Source of the DNA: Mactra quadrangularis
Taxonomy: Eukaryota; Mollusca; Bivalvia; Venerida; Mactridae
DNA length: 64,000 nucleotides
Reading direction: 5' to 3'
Assembly (NCBI GenBank): GCA_025267735.1
Contig: CM046303.1
Span: forward strand, 68,587,034-68,651,033
Below the pieces are notes generated by a model. It did not search any database, was not told the origin of the DNA, and was given only the letters and a program-made list of their open reading frames with translations. The position numbers and the translations under genes were made by a program. Of the stretch, positions 12,875-24,570 are shown piece after piece. Position 1 is the stretch's first letter. Every line of letters starts with the position of its first letter.

Positions 12875-13090
12875 AGCCTGATCATAAAACAAATTTTAAA
12901 GTCAATGTCCCTGCAGCCACTGATTCTTTATCATTTAGGGTAATTGTCAGTCACTGACGAAGTATGCGTCTAGATGGATTACTTCTTAATCCTGCAATTT
13001 AAGCTTGTCAAGAAAATGTAGTAGGGTGAGAAACCGAATTGATATGGCCTATACAATGTGTTGCTACGGCGTTAAATTAAATAACAGAAA
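12875..13090 (+). repeat. SINE family D fragment (tail half)
   Basis: Matches the 3' part of the element at 38909-39205: GTCAGTCACTGACGAAGTAT, TGCGTCTAGATGG and GTGTTGCTACGGCGTTAAA. The tRNA-like head is missing. Confidence 0.6.
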
Positions 13091-14250
13091 CACTCCGAGA
13101 GTGCTGAACCTGTACGGCTGAGATTACATTATTCCTAAAACGTAGCATTCTGTGAACGCTGTCATGACACGGCGGGATCTACCTGTTGAGTTCGAGTCCA
13201 AATGACAAGTCAAAACTCCATATTGATAATAATGAAATAAAACAAATGTCCCATGGATTTAGAAGTACGATTGTTTGGTTATTTTCAACAATTGCATACA
13301 CGACCTGGTACTTTAGTTCGATGCACTTAAGCATGATGAAACACATTTATTTTACTATCCATTCCAGTTGCAACTTTAAACAGTGTAATAAATGACGGAG
13401 TCTACTTGCCTCCTATCGACTGTACCAAACCAATTAGTGTATTTAAATTTTACCTAGTACTGGACTTTTGATTGCTGTCCGATAGGTTATGGTGAAAAAA
13501 AGACCCAAGTTAGGTAAGGGTTAGGATCGGACTAGGTTAAGGTTATATTATTGAAATAAGGGTTGGGTTTGGGCTAGGACAGGGTTATATTGGGTAAGGT
13601 TATTGTACGGATAATATTAGAGAACACTGTGTAAATTGTCGCGATTATTGCAAGCCTAAAGTACTCGCTGTACTACAGAGAGTTCAAGTGAATATTATCA
13701 TTGTGTACACATGTTTAGTGCTCAAAACTACCACAGCATAGATCTATGATCAGTCATGACTGACGGATGCCATTAATTGTTCACGTTAATGGATCGAATA
13801 AGCTCATAACTTGTTTCAACCTGGGATTTCTCATTTATGACCACATAACTGCTGCTTATACACGTATTACATCATATACTTCTATCAGAATAAAACTCTA
13901 TAAACATACAATACTAATTTTATTTCAAACATAAAGTATTAATAAAGTGATACAAAAAAGATTTAAACAGCATAGCAAAATTTTGAATTAACAAGTCAAC
14001 AATATGAATATACAAGAAAAATTTAAAACATAATACATAATATACGCTAATGTATATCAATATACATGAACTTGTTTTTTCTCATTTATTTAAACAATTA
14101 ATTTCATAAAAACATTTCATATCATACATTCAAAAACAAACACAAATATGAATATGAATACAGTTTAAATCATGCATTATGAGTGTTAACAGAATAAGCT
14201 TTCTCATTAAAATACTAGTATAATTTTGTATGTATGAAGAAGTTGTCAAA
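13091..14250. other. Non-coding DNA
   Basis: No gene. A stretch at ~13500-13610 is rich in degenerate GGTTAGG-like words but has no regular period. Confidence 0.5.
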
Positions 14251-14253
14251 ACA

Positions 14254-14858
14254 CTCAAATTCGCTAACTCATTCACCCACTCACTAACTCATTCACCCAC
14301 TCACTAACTCATTCACCCACTCACTAACTCATTCACAAACTCGCTAACTCATTTACACACTCACTAACTCATTCACCCACTCACTAACTCATTCACCCAC
14401 TCACTAACTCATTCACCCACTCACTCACTAACCCATTCACCCACTCACTAACCCATTCACCCACTCGCTAACCCATTCACCCACTCGCTAACCCATTCAC
14501 CCACTCACTAACCCATTCACCCACTCACTAACCCATTCACCCACTCACTAACCCATTCACCCACTCGCTAACCCATTCACCCACTCACTAACCCATTCAC
14601 CCACTCACTAACCCATTCACCCACTCACTAACTCATTCACCCACTCGCTAACTCATTCACCCACTCGCTAACTCATTCACTCACTCACTAACTCATTCAC
14701 CCACTCACTAACTCATTCACCCACTCACTAACTCATTCACCCACTCACTAACTCATTCACCCACTCACTAACTCATTCACTCACTCACTAACTCATTCAC
14801 ACACTCACTAACTCATTCACCCACTCACTAACTCATTCACCCACTCACTAACTTATTC
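14254..14858. repeat. 20-bp minisatellite, ~30 copies
   Basis: Near-perfect tandem array of CACTAACTCATTCACCCACT with minor variants (ACTCGCTAACCC, ACACACTCACTA). A GCTAACCC subtype fills the middle (~14430-14620), and ACTCATTC subtypes lie at both ends, as expected from local unit exchange. No ORF of note. Confidence 0.95.
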
Positions 14859-16118
14859 ATTCTCTCTCATCAGTATGCTTGTTATCATTTCTTTTTTGAT
14901 GTATTTTTGACTGATCATAAGTTCAAGTATTCTTACTGAAACAACGGGTGAAACCAAGTTTCATGGACTTTTCAAGTTTTTGTTTTTATCAGCACGAACA
15001 TACTGAGATTTCCCTAGAAAATTGCCAGCTATTTCAATAAATAAAAACAATTCCACAAAGTCATTGAATGTATATGGAAGGCTGATAGTCTTAAGTCCTT
15101 TCACCTTTAAATTGTCAGACAGGCGTACACCATAACACCCAACCCATCTATGCAATCATGTTTCTTATTTAAAAATTCTCATTTAAAGTTCATTAGTATA
15201 TTCATTTCTATTGCAGGAAAACTGCTTTGATACTTTATCAAAGGGATACAACTTTTGTTTCAACGATTCATAGTGAGAGAGTAAATAATGTGTTTGATAG
15301 GAAAATGCTATAATTTCACCAAGTCACTCCCTTTAGAAATGTTTTAAAATTGCTATTTAATAAATAAACAAACTACATCAAATAATGCGAAAGTATATAA
15401 TCAAATCGGACACGATAACTGAATACTTTGCCAAAAGTAAGTTCATGTTAGTAATACGTCAATGCAAAAACAATGGGACTTACGCAATGACAAAAATCAT
15501 CGGCATCATTTACTTCCACTGACCAAAGATCAAGTAGGTATAATTGATAAGAATGGTACAAAGCTACAGCGAAGTCTTGACATTTTTATACAATACACTC
15601 TAACACTAATTTATCATTAAATATACTTTAGAAATAGTTTATCATGTATTCAAATCCTAACGTGGCCATTGTAAATTTATCAACTAAGCGAAAGCGCACT
15701 AATAGCTACTTGTATAATAATGAATATTATGCGTCTTACAAGCATTCTCCATAATGACAATGGCTTAGTAATTATCATATGGGCTAAAATATAAGGAAAG
15801 TCAACTGATAAAAGTACAATAAGAACAAAAATGACTGTAGATTTCGCATTGACTCAGGAAACAGGATTACGACAATTGCATAATTAACTTTCAGATTTTG
15901 ACTAGTATCAGACACGACCACGAATCAAACTCGGAACAATAGATTCCAATGAGAGCATTATAATCCCTTCAACACGACCACGGTTTAATGTTACTCTCAT
16001 GCGCTTTTTAAATAAAATATACCGTAACCAAGGCTAAATTTGAAATATAGGACTGAAATTTTTATGTATCTCGAAAAATACCTTTATCAAAATATTCCTG
16101 TTTTCATAGATTGCATGT
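14859..16118. other. Non-coding DNA downstream of the NLR-like gene
   Basis: No gene seen. On the minus strand an ATTAAA hexamer (complement at 15984-15989) lies ~130 bases past the NLR stop codon and could serve as its poly(A) signal; weak evidence. Confidence 0.4.
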
Positions 16119-18793
16119 TCATTGTTTCATTGTTTCAAACTCTAAACTCCATAACCTATCTTTCACCCTCAAATCTGGTACGTTGCTTACATATTGTTCT
16201 ATGTCATTCATTGAGTTCAATCCATATTTAAAATGTGGATGCGACATATTATTACATCGAACACCACACCTGTCCATGTGTACAATTACCTTAGATTGAT
16301 GGTTAATAATGCTATCAATAAATTCACGGAAGCATTTATCACTCATTGTGATATGCACCAACTTTACATTTATATGTTTATCACATACAATATCAGGATG
16401 TAACTGTAGTGTAACACTCTCTGGTATTGTAAACCTTTCTAGTGTAAGATTTTCAAGGTATCTAAGACTTTGTATGGCTTTTATAACATTATTTACCTCA
16501 GACTGGCGAATAGAAACTCTAGAAACAGCATTTGCGTCTTGATTATAAATAGAAGAAACAGCTAGACTAAGATTTGTTAATCTGGAGTTCTGTATGCTGT
16601 TTTTTACATCCATTGACCTAGAAAACATGTTCAAGTTTGTAATTCCGTATAAAGATAGAGAATTTAATTCTGATGTATTAATTGCACTACATTCTAAATT
16701 ATTGCCATCTAAAAACACTGCAAGAAGTTTAGAATGACCTGAAAGATTTAATGTCACTTTACAATCACCAAAATACCCAAATTCAAACAAGTGGGTTTTA
16801 CAGCGAATAGAATTCAGATTTATATTATCTAGTAGTTTATTACTAGATATATAATTCATCAGATCATGTAACACGTCATGTTTAATGTTCATTCGTCGAA
16901 AATGAATTGTTGTAAGACAAGACAAACTTCTCAAAGGTAATTGTGATGACAATGACCAACGCTCCATGTTAAGGCCACGTAATGTTGACTGATTTTGTAC
17001 CATTAAAACATTAAATCTATCATCATGTTCAGGATAGTTACTAAAATATAAGTTCATGTCAATTCCTAAGTACTGAAGACCTTTGATACCAGTGAACTCA
17101 TCTAGATAATCCTTTGCAATAAGACATTTTGCATAACTTCTGTTCATAACAATAAGTTCTTTTAAGTAAAAATCACACGGTTCAACAGCAGAATTATGTA
17201 AAACAATGCCATCTCGTTTAAAGTGAAAATCCTCTAATCTGATAAATCTTTGAGAATCATCTGATACTGAAACACTGATCTCTTGGAAACAGTTGAATGC
17301 GAGAATTTGCATGTTATTAAATATACTACTTACATAAAAAGTAGACAATGCTTCTCTGCGCAGTAAATCAAATTCACCTTTTCTTGCCATGTAAAAGGTA
17401 ACAAAAAATAAATTGGTCATCTTTGGAGAAATTCCAGACAGTAAGATTAGAAAATTCGCATACACAAATATATTATCAATCGCTATTTTCTTCACTGCTT
17501 CAGGAAATAAGCCAGTTTTGTCAAACAATGCTACAAATAATGCAGCTAGAAATTCAAGGTTGCTCATATGTAAAAATGATAACATAAGTTGTCGATCACT
17601 AACATTTGCAATTACCTTGTTTTTGGATATGATACCTAGTTGACATAAGAAATCAATCTCCCCTGGGCTAATGTTAAAAGGTTCGGCCATTAGTTGTTTT
17701 TTAGAAAAAACAAGGCTAGGTGTCTTGAAATTTGGATCAAACAACAACCGAAATGATAACAAGCATACTTTCTCTAAAACACTTCCATACTTTTGTAAAT
17801 AAGTATATTTTGAAAAAGACTCTGGAAACTTTACATCAGCCGATTCAACTAAAGGAAATTTTATTTCATTATCAATTGCTCGTTCAAACAGCATTTCTAC
17901 AATGCTACCATGTATCATAGCTTTGCTCATTTTTACTATCTCATACTTAAACCAGACAACTATCAACTGAGATGCTATTAATGGAATCTGCAATTGTTCA
18001 TTCATTCCACAATCTAGTATCTGTCTAAAAAATTCATCGGCTAGCTTATTGATGTTGAGTGATTTATTTATATAACCTATAACTTCTCTTACGTACTGTA
18101 CAGCATCAAACCCTGTTATCTTAACATGATGATCAATGTCCATTTCTGACAGACGGACAGTTTCAATTATGTATGGTCTACATGTTGTAAGAAATGTACA
18201 TCTGTCAGATGTGACTTTTCTTGGTAAAGTGAGTTTTCTATGACCTCTACTGATGTCTGGTCTCCATTCATCCAACCCATCTAAGATTACTAGACATTTT
18301 TTGGTTCGAAGAATTTGTTCAATGATTTTTATTTTTTCTTCGAACTCATCTTTAGATGAAGTGTAGAAGTATTTATCAATGATCATACTAACAACATCTT
18401 CACGATTAGTTTCCTTAAGTAAAATGTAAAATACAAACTCAAAGTTGGTCATAAATTTAGCATCATTTTGAATGTCTTCATCGCTACCAATATTAGCTAT
18501 ATTCTTACTCCATAATAATGACATAAACTGACCGAAAGTTGTTTTTCCCATACCTGCATCTCCTGTTACAAATACATTTCTGAAGGTGGTATTTTCATGA
18601 CAAAATACTTGTTCATATGATGATATTTCATAGTTACCTTCACTTTGTTTAGATTTGTGATATGGTACATGTTCCATTTTAGGTCGAGTATAAATAGTTA
18701 ACATATCCATACGATCGTCCTCACTGTAAAGTGGGGTAACACACACAGAACTGAAAGCAGTCACATATGACTCTTTAAGACTTTCCTTTATGT
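16119..18793 (-). CDS. NLR-like gene exon 6: NACHT ATPase and leucine-rich C-terminus
   Basis: One long exon of 891 complete codons after acceptor TTTTTATTTTCAG (18794); frame with exon 5 is kept (GAC ATA AAG...). Walker A is GDAGMGKT, Walker B LVILDGLDEW, and TTCRP resembles the sensor region; these order as in NACHT/STAND ATPases. The winged-helix region follows (to ~430 of the exon), then ~400 residues with repeated L..L.L spacing (for example LENLTLERFTIPES, LNSLSLYGITNL) read as degenerate LRRs. The protein ends ...LEFETMKQ with a TAA-type stop at 16119-16121. No internal stop. Confidence 0.9.
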
Positions 18794-21700
18794 CTGAAAA
18801 TAAAAAATGGGGAGTAATTTATTTCAGAAATTATGAGCGTTATAGAAATAGTTTAAAATTACCATCATTTTAGGTCAACAACAAATAATGGTTTACATTG
18901 CAAGGAAAAACATGTGTTACGTCGCATATCATTTGTATGGAATAATCCTGTTGGGAAAGAAATGGTTTTCCCTCAGTGATTCCCAATCAGGCGGCAAATA
19001 TCAAAATATTTCCAGATCGCAAGTTACGGGCTTACTTTTTTGACGTACGTCAAGAACATTATAACGCGGAATCATGGAATAATGTATTTTTTATAATATG
19101 TAATGCAATGAAATATATTTTAAAAAACGAATTAATTCAGCATGCATTCAATTCATATTATGCACATAGTTAAAAATATAGCATCACATGAATTTGCATC
19201 TTTAGATACATCAACATTGACTGATTCCATTATATTGTTACTTTATCATAGTGTTTCTATAATATATCTATCTATCTATAAAACATTCGAGCAGTACGAG
19301 GGCTATACTATCTATAAAACTAAAAGATTTGCATATGATTGTTATGTTAATTGTGGAGTAAATCTATTTCATCTATTGGCTATTGCACAATTTATTCCCA
19401 AATTTTCTAATCATTGTGAACAATATTAAACAAAGCTTTAACAAATGGCCCAAAAATGGCACAATCATCAATCTAAAAAGTTTTAATTGAACATGAACTT
19501 GCATATTTAAAAAAACGAATAAAATGTCGGCAGTACAGATCGAAAGGATTTTTGCCTCGTGACTTTTGCCCATTGCAAGTTTATTTTTTTTCAAAACAAT
19601 GATTAATTGCAATTTTCAGTTATCTATTGGTAATTTTTTCTGAAATTTTCTAATCCTCGTGAACAGTATTTTACAATGGTTTATTAAAGGACGTGATTCA
19701 CTTGGGACTAATCATCAATTTAAACAGTTGTGATGAAAACATGAATTACCAAGTTAAAATTGTACAAATTATTTGTAAAATGCAATTTTGAGTTGCTAAC
19801 GTTGCCACAGCAACCAAATAGTTCTAGTCTGTTTAAAAAAAGAGATTTTTCATATCTTACTTCGTTTTAATTCACACACATTGACTGATATAATTATTTT
19901 CAACCATATAAAGCTGAACAAAATATTTAAGCCTGAGTCCATTAAGGAGAATGAATTGACAAGATTTTTTTGGATTGAATAAGCAGTTTTCAGGATAAAA
20001 ATTGTAAAATATATATGGTGAGATTGGGAATTTCTGAAAAAAATACAAAGCACTTTAATCAGACAGACTATATTTTGTACACCTCACCAATTTGATACTG
20101 CATGATTAAACATTTACCTCTAAATAGAATTGAAACAACTAAACAATAACATATGAGTATTGATTGAGTAACTTGCTGCTTAGGTCGTTTCCAAGGCAAC
20201 AAATATGAAAAACACTATATATACAAAATAAATATTCAAACCATATTATCATAGTACTACTACCTGTGTTTGAAGTCTAGTTTATTTTTTATGTGGCCCC
20301 TTATTTGTTAATGAAGGTGACTGAGGTAAATCATATCTCGTATAACTGCAAACTCTTACTACTTAATAATTCTATTCTTGCTGCAATTTTGTCATGAATT
20401 GTATTAAGTTTGATAGTTTGGGAAAATTTAATATTGTAATACGGTGGTAGTAATAAACACATCGTATTAGATTGTAAAGAATAATTTTCTTCATTCAGCA
20501 TAATGCTGCTGGTTCTCGTTTTAACAAAAACGCTTTTATTGAACATACTGCTTGTAAAAAAGTGCACAAATGTGATAGAAACGGGGTTTCATCAGTGGTT
20601 AAAGCATGCACATATTTGAACTTTTAAAGTAACATTAAAAATGTACTATATCTACCATTCACATATAAATCTGAGCAATACATCTATTGAAATATAATGC
20701 ATACGTCTATTGCTAAACTTTTCTTGCATCATATACAAACTAAGTTACATAAAATGAATATGTCGTATAAAACATGCATGACTTAATACATGCTTCAAGA
20801 TCTAGAAGCAATATTTTCAAAAGGATCAGAGAATATATTTTATACCAAATGACTTTGTACGAGCTTAGATAATTACTTCGATACTTTAAAGGGTATAAGT
20901 CTATATATTTCAAATATCCAATTGACAAAATAACTATCATAAGGAATGTGTATAATGTTACAGTAAATCAAATGAAGGTTATATAGATTGATAAGTGTAA
21001 TCGTTGTATACCATTTATTTTTAAAACAATGATATTGGTCTTAGTCGTTGGCTAAGAGTACAAATTGAGCCAGAAAGCAGTTGACATTGTAGTCAAATGT
21101 ATAAAACATCTTTAAATCGATAAAACTTTAACCTTCAACTGTTTTTTTTCAAAACGCTGAACTTTAGTCGTGTTAACTATGATTAATGTTCATAGTGAAG
21201 TGAAATGAATTCTTGGTGAAGTATATTTAATGCTCACCATCAAAAGTATCGGATTCAGTGCGTTTGTTTGAACAAGGAGGCTGTTCAGAATCATCTAATC
21301 TTCTATCGGTTTGTACCAGTTGAGTGTGATCATTTTGCTGTTTGTCTTCAAGAATTTGTTTGATTTCAGACAGTTTATTTTTTATCTCATGTTGACCATC
21401 CTTTAATTCAGACTGACCATCCTTCAATTCAGACTGGCCATTCTTTATTTCAGAATGTCCAATTTTCATGTCGACAACTCCTTTTTCAAACATACTTTCT
21501 GCTTCATGCCACGCTTTAAGAATATTATCATGGCATTGTTCTAATTGTTCATCTATTGGTTTGTTATAAATATCATCAATCATCTCAGATAAGTTAGGAA
21601 TACCACAAAATTTATTTAATCTGTGTAGGATCTGAAGAAAGATATTATTATATAGGAATTTCTATCGGCAATATTTGAATGATCCGCTAGAGATACCAAT

Positions 21701-24156
21701 AAAGCAAATACAATGTTTGTTAAGATATTAAATCCCTAACTACCATTGTATCAGATAAATTTAACTGGTTAAAATGGTGTATTTGAATCGACTACATGTA
21801 CATATCATATCTTAATTCTTCAAGTGATGAAAATGAAATACATTATCCCTTATTATACTAAAAATCTATGTATATATATTTAAATTAATGTAATATGTTT
21901 ACATTACTCATAAACTTTGAAATATTCAAATAACGAGCAAATATAACATTTCCATTTACATCAGCACTTTATAATCGAAAACTTAATGTTCTCAGTTTTT
22001 CGGTAATTTTCAATACACTTTATATATGCACAGATGGTAATAATTTTAAAACAATAGATATTTTACCTGGCAAAGTTCAGTCCATTTAAGTTTAAAGTCT
22101 GATTCAGAAATATAAACTGTACCTTTATGTACGACCTACAATAAAATATTACATCATATTAGTCCATTATTAAAGAGAAACCTACTTAACAATCAGTATA
22201 AATTAAAAGGTTCAAACTAAAGTCTATAAATAGATTTATCATTCATTGTACACGTAAAGTCTATACATCATACATCGACGGTGGATTCAAATTAATGTAA
22301 AATTTACATTTATTTAATAATTAATTCGATTTAAGATTTTCTCAAACAGTTAAATCATGGCTACACATTCGTTTTATATTGGGTTAAATGCTGATTTTGT
22401 ACAACTCATTTTATTTGACGGTGGCCAGCGCACCTAACCTAGCTTTCCCGGAAGTCAAAAAACTTTGTCTAAACAAGCATACATACCGTTCCACAAGGCC
22501 AGCAACTGTTCCGTATTCCTTACTAATGGGGGAAAATTTACATAGGAAATGTATATTGGGTGGGATTTGGAACCATTCTTGACACTAGATTTGAAATCCT
22601 GCCTAGCTACAAGTTTGCTATATACCCGGGTACTACACTATCAACACAAAAAATAATTGTATAGTGTAGTCATAAAAAACCTTAAAACTATTCAATCTTA
22701 CATCTGCTTCAGTCATTTAAATCTTGGACATCACCAGCTGTGAAATAAATAATAAAACATGGAGATATTTTGTAAAGTAATGTAACAATGTTGCTTTGTG
22801 TTGGTATTTATATCGCGGCGAACTAACTCCCTGAAGGCAGACCAAGGTCACTTGATCTATGAAGTAATATATGCCATAAAAAATCTCTTCCAGGGCAATC
22901 ACGACTTAGGAACTCAACGTTAATTGCGCTACTGAAGAAGTAAATCGTACTCACATAATTTCTGCAGTTTTTTAGCCTGGTTAAGTCAGCTTCTATTGAC
23001 AAATCCCCGTTGGCTGGTTGTTGCCAAACAGGATCTTGATGTTGTTTCAAACCACATATGTTCCTCAGTAAGCATGTTACGAGGGTGATGTCGAAATTTG
23101 ATGTATCAGGAGTGTTGTCAATTGGGGGAAGAAACTTTTTCTGATCACCGGTTATAATGTCTTTGTCAAGCAAAACTTTCAAGGTTTTTGCAAATTTAGG
23201 ATATGTCTTTAAATAAGTCATAAGATCATTACCTACTGTATTATCAAATAACGTTCTTAGTATGATCGTCCCTACCTCAATCAAAAGAAATTGATACCGA
23301 AACATCATTACCAATTTATCTGTAAAATAAAGGTAATTAAAATCTTAAAACATACAGTAGTTAGTTGTGTTGTTATCAGTGGTTATTACACAAGACCAAC
23401 AACATACCAGTGCTGTTTGATAGTAAAGTCCCCGAAGCAAACGTTACTGACAGCTGTATGAAAATAACAAAGGCAGTTAAAAAGAAATCCAGGGAAGAAG
23501 TGCCAGCTTTAAAAATGGTGTAAATGCATTGCGGCATTCAGGTTTATTAATCAGGACATATACAAATAAAACAAAGCTTAGTACATGTATATATTAAACA
23601 TTGACCTTGGACCTTCAAGCCAGGTACTGGCATGTGTCACGCTTGTAAAAAGGAAGATTTGAACTTTTTATTTAGATTCATTGATTTATTAGAAAACATC
23701 TGAGCAATTATATGTCGACATTAAATATGAACCTAGTGTGACTAATAAGTTGGAAGTAATGAACAAATTTTACTGAAATTGTTTATTCAGTAATCAAGAT
23801 GTGGTGGCAGAGATGCAAAATCCGCACAAGTTTATGCTTTAACTTAAATATGTCTTCGACCTTTAAGCAGAACAAAAGAACAGAACATAATCTTTATTGT
23901 ATAAACACAAGTAACGTTTATATAAAGTAACATCATGCAAGAAACCTCTGTGATACAGGCAACACACAATGTTAAGCAGTAAATTAATGCATATAAAACA
24001 TAATTAAGTTTTACCAGCAGGTCCTGGGTTTGGTTCTATGCCGGCAATCAATAATAAAAGACGTATGAAGACAACCACTCCAACAGTTTTCATCATTTTA
24101 CTGTTTATGTTCTTGTAATTTGTCATCATGATTCTGTCACAATGTATTGACTTCAT
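16119..24156 (-). CDS. NLR-like receptor: 2A-like N-terminus, DZIP3-type HEPN, coiled coil, NACHT, LRR-like C-terminus (six exons)
   Basis: I infer a six-exon gene on the minus strand: 24156-24015, 23446-23408, 23319-22955, 22135-22067, 21631-21238, 18793-16119. All five introns are GT-AG and the phases agree; the total is 3,684 nt = 1,228 codons with stop. The predicted 1,227-residue protein has a hydrophobic N-terminus ending in GIEPNPGP (2A-like), a DZIP3-like HEPN domain (~60-220) with RNYVVH, a five-heptad coiled coil (~262-300), a NACHT NTPase (Walker A GDAGMGKT ~414-421, Walker B LVILDGLDEW ~504-513, TTCRP sensor-like), and a long leucine-rich C-terminus. NLRs oligomerise on sensing a ligand or damage; HEPN domains of this class occur in many invertebrate immune proteins. 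The ligand is unknown. The first ATG follows an in-frame stop. No lesion was seen, so it is probably intact. Confidence 0.8.
18794..21237 (-). other. Intron 5 of the NLR-like gene
   Basis: 2,444 bases starting GTGAGC and ending TTTTCAG on the minus strand. I see no gene or recognisable repeat in it; the several small ORFs are AT-rich chance frames. Confidence 0.6.
21238..21631 (-). CDS. NLR-like gene exon 5: HEPN tail and heptad coiled coil
   Basis: Acceptor TCTTTCTTCAG (21632), phase 0 in; donor GATG|GTGAGC (21237), phase 1 out. The first codons (ILHRLNKFCGIPNLSEMIDD) follow the HEPN domain. Then comes a run of heptads (GHSEIKN, GQSELKD, GQSELKD, GQHEIKN, KLSEIKQ) with Ile/Leu every seventh residue, encoded by a 21-bp tandem repeat, and a polar linker ending in TESDTFDG. 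This would be an oligomerisation or spacer coiled coil between HEPN and NACHT. Confidence 0.75.
21360..21470 (-). repeat. 21-bp coding tandem repeat (heptads)
   Basis: TTCAGACTGACCATCCTT-type units recur every 21 bases within NLR exon 5 (plus-strand view), so unit gain or loss would change the coiled coil by whole heptads without shifting frame. Confidence 0.7.
22067..22135 (-). CDS. NLR-like gene exon 4: end of HEPN domain
   Basis: 69-nt exon, phase 0 at both ends, acceptor TTATTGTAG (22136) and donor CAG|GTAAAA (22066). It encodes VVHKGTVYISESDFKLKW followed by TELCQ, matching the 'xxH......s...F...W..l' continuation of DZIP3-like HEPN domains. Its His completes the R-N-Y-V-V-H motif begun in exon 3. 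Too short to appear as an ORF. Confidence 0.75.
22418..22636 (-). repeat. SINE family B, degenerate copy in NLR intron 3
   Basis: Shares GGCCAGCGCACCTAACCTAG, GTTCCACAAGGCCAGCAACT and a decayed tRNA head (GGGTGGGATTTGGAACC) with the other copies, minus orientation, the same as the host gene. Contains a ~15-bp insertion relative to the others. Confidence 0.6.
22955..23319 (-). CDS. NLR-like gene exon 3: first part of DZIP3-like HEPN domain
   Basis: Acceptor TTATTTTACAG (23320) and a near-consensus donor TAT|GTGAGT (22954). The translation contains the signatures of DZIP3-type HEPN domains: LLIEVGTIILR at the start, LDKDIITGDQKKFLPP, then FDITLVTCLLRNICGL, then SIEADLTRLKNCRNY. The open frame runs on into the intron to 22823, but the family pattern requires leaving it at RNY to continue with exon 4. 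Confidence 0.8.
23408..23446 (-). CDS. NLR-like gene exon 2: 39-nt symmetric mini-exon
   Basis: Bounded by acceptor ...CTGTCAG (23447) and donor ACTG|GTATGT (23407). It is phase 1 at both ends and adds 13 residues (VTFASGTLLSNST, the first split with exon 1), a small polar linker before the HEPN domain. Skipping it keeps frame. A second AG seven bases upstream (23454) would shift the frame. Called only because it makes exon 1 and exon 3 phases fit; exon 1 joined directly to exon 3 is also in frame. Confidence 0.45.
24015..24156 (-). CDS. NLR-like gene exon 1: hydrophobic N-terminus with 2A-like motif
   Basis: Encodes 47 codons plus one base. From the ATG at 24156-24154 (an in-frame TAA lies upstream) it reads a basic, polar stretch, then VGVVVFIRLLLLIAG, then GIEPNPGP and Ala, and ends in a phase-1 donor G|GTAAAA (24014-24013). 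ATGs further in (24129, 24126) would still keep the hydrophobic run. The 2A consensus is D(V/I)ExNPGP, with G|P the ribosome-skip point; here the leading Asp is Gly. The hydrophobic run could also act as a signal peptide. Not part of any long ORF, so easily missed. Confidence 0.65.
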
Positions 24157-24570
24157 TTCATTATGCTGTTAAATTACTTGTTTAAAATTATCTGAAATTA
24201 CAGTAGAAATAAGATCGAAATGTTAATGCTGTGTTGTTAAGTATATTTAATATTTATCCATTTTATCCATCTGGGGTTTTTCTGTCAGTACTAGGAACAG
24301 AATTGGAAAAATTCTTTGTAAAAGAAAATACAAGAGAGGGGGATTTAAATTGATGAAACAGAGAGTAATGATACTTGTAAACTGCAATTCTCCACAATGA
24401 GATATACACACCTCTGAATTTCAAGTCAGCATGTGTTTGATATACTTTGTTATTTGTTCATGTTTAAACTAAATATTTCAATAAACAAATTGAGACATTG
24501 TGGAAGTATAAATGAATTATACTAATGTTTTAATATCTTATATTATATATGTAAATATATATAATATAAA
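24157..24570. other. 5' flank of the NLR-like gene
   Basis: Presumed promoter/5' UTR region. On the minus strand a run ACTGTAATTTCAG (~24190) could be a 3' splice site of a 5' UTR intron. No clear TATA box was fixed. Confidence 0.35.

Noticed and set aside
13500..13620. Interstitial telomere repeat
   Set aside because: TTAGG-like words are irregular, with no array of TTAGGG units.
14254..14858. CRISPR-like array of short repeats
   Set aside because: Units are contiguous 20-bp repeats without unique spacers, in animal DNA; a minisatellite.
16040..18000. Plus-strand ORFs over the NLR gene
   Set aside because: Antisense shadows of the 881-codon frame, with no motifs.
22823..22954. C-terminus of the HEPN ORF read past the splice donor
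   Set aside because: It loses the family pattern right at GTGAGT, and exon 4 supplies the expected continuation.
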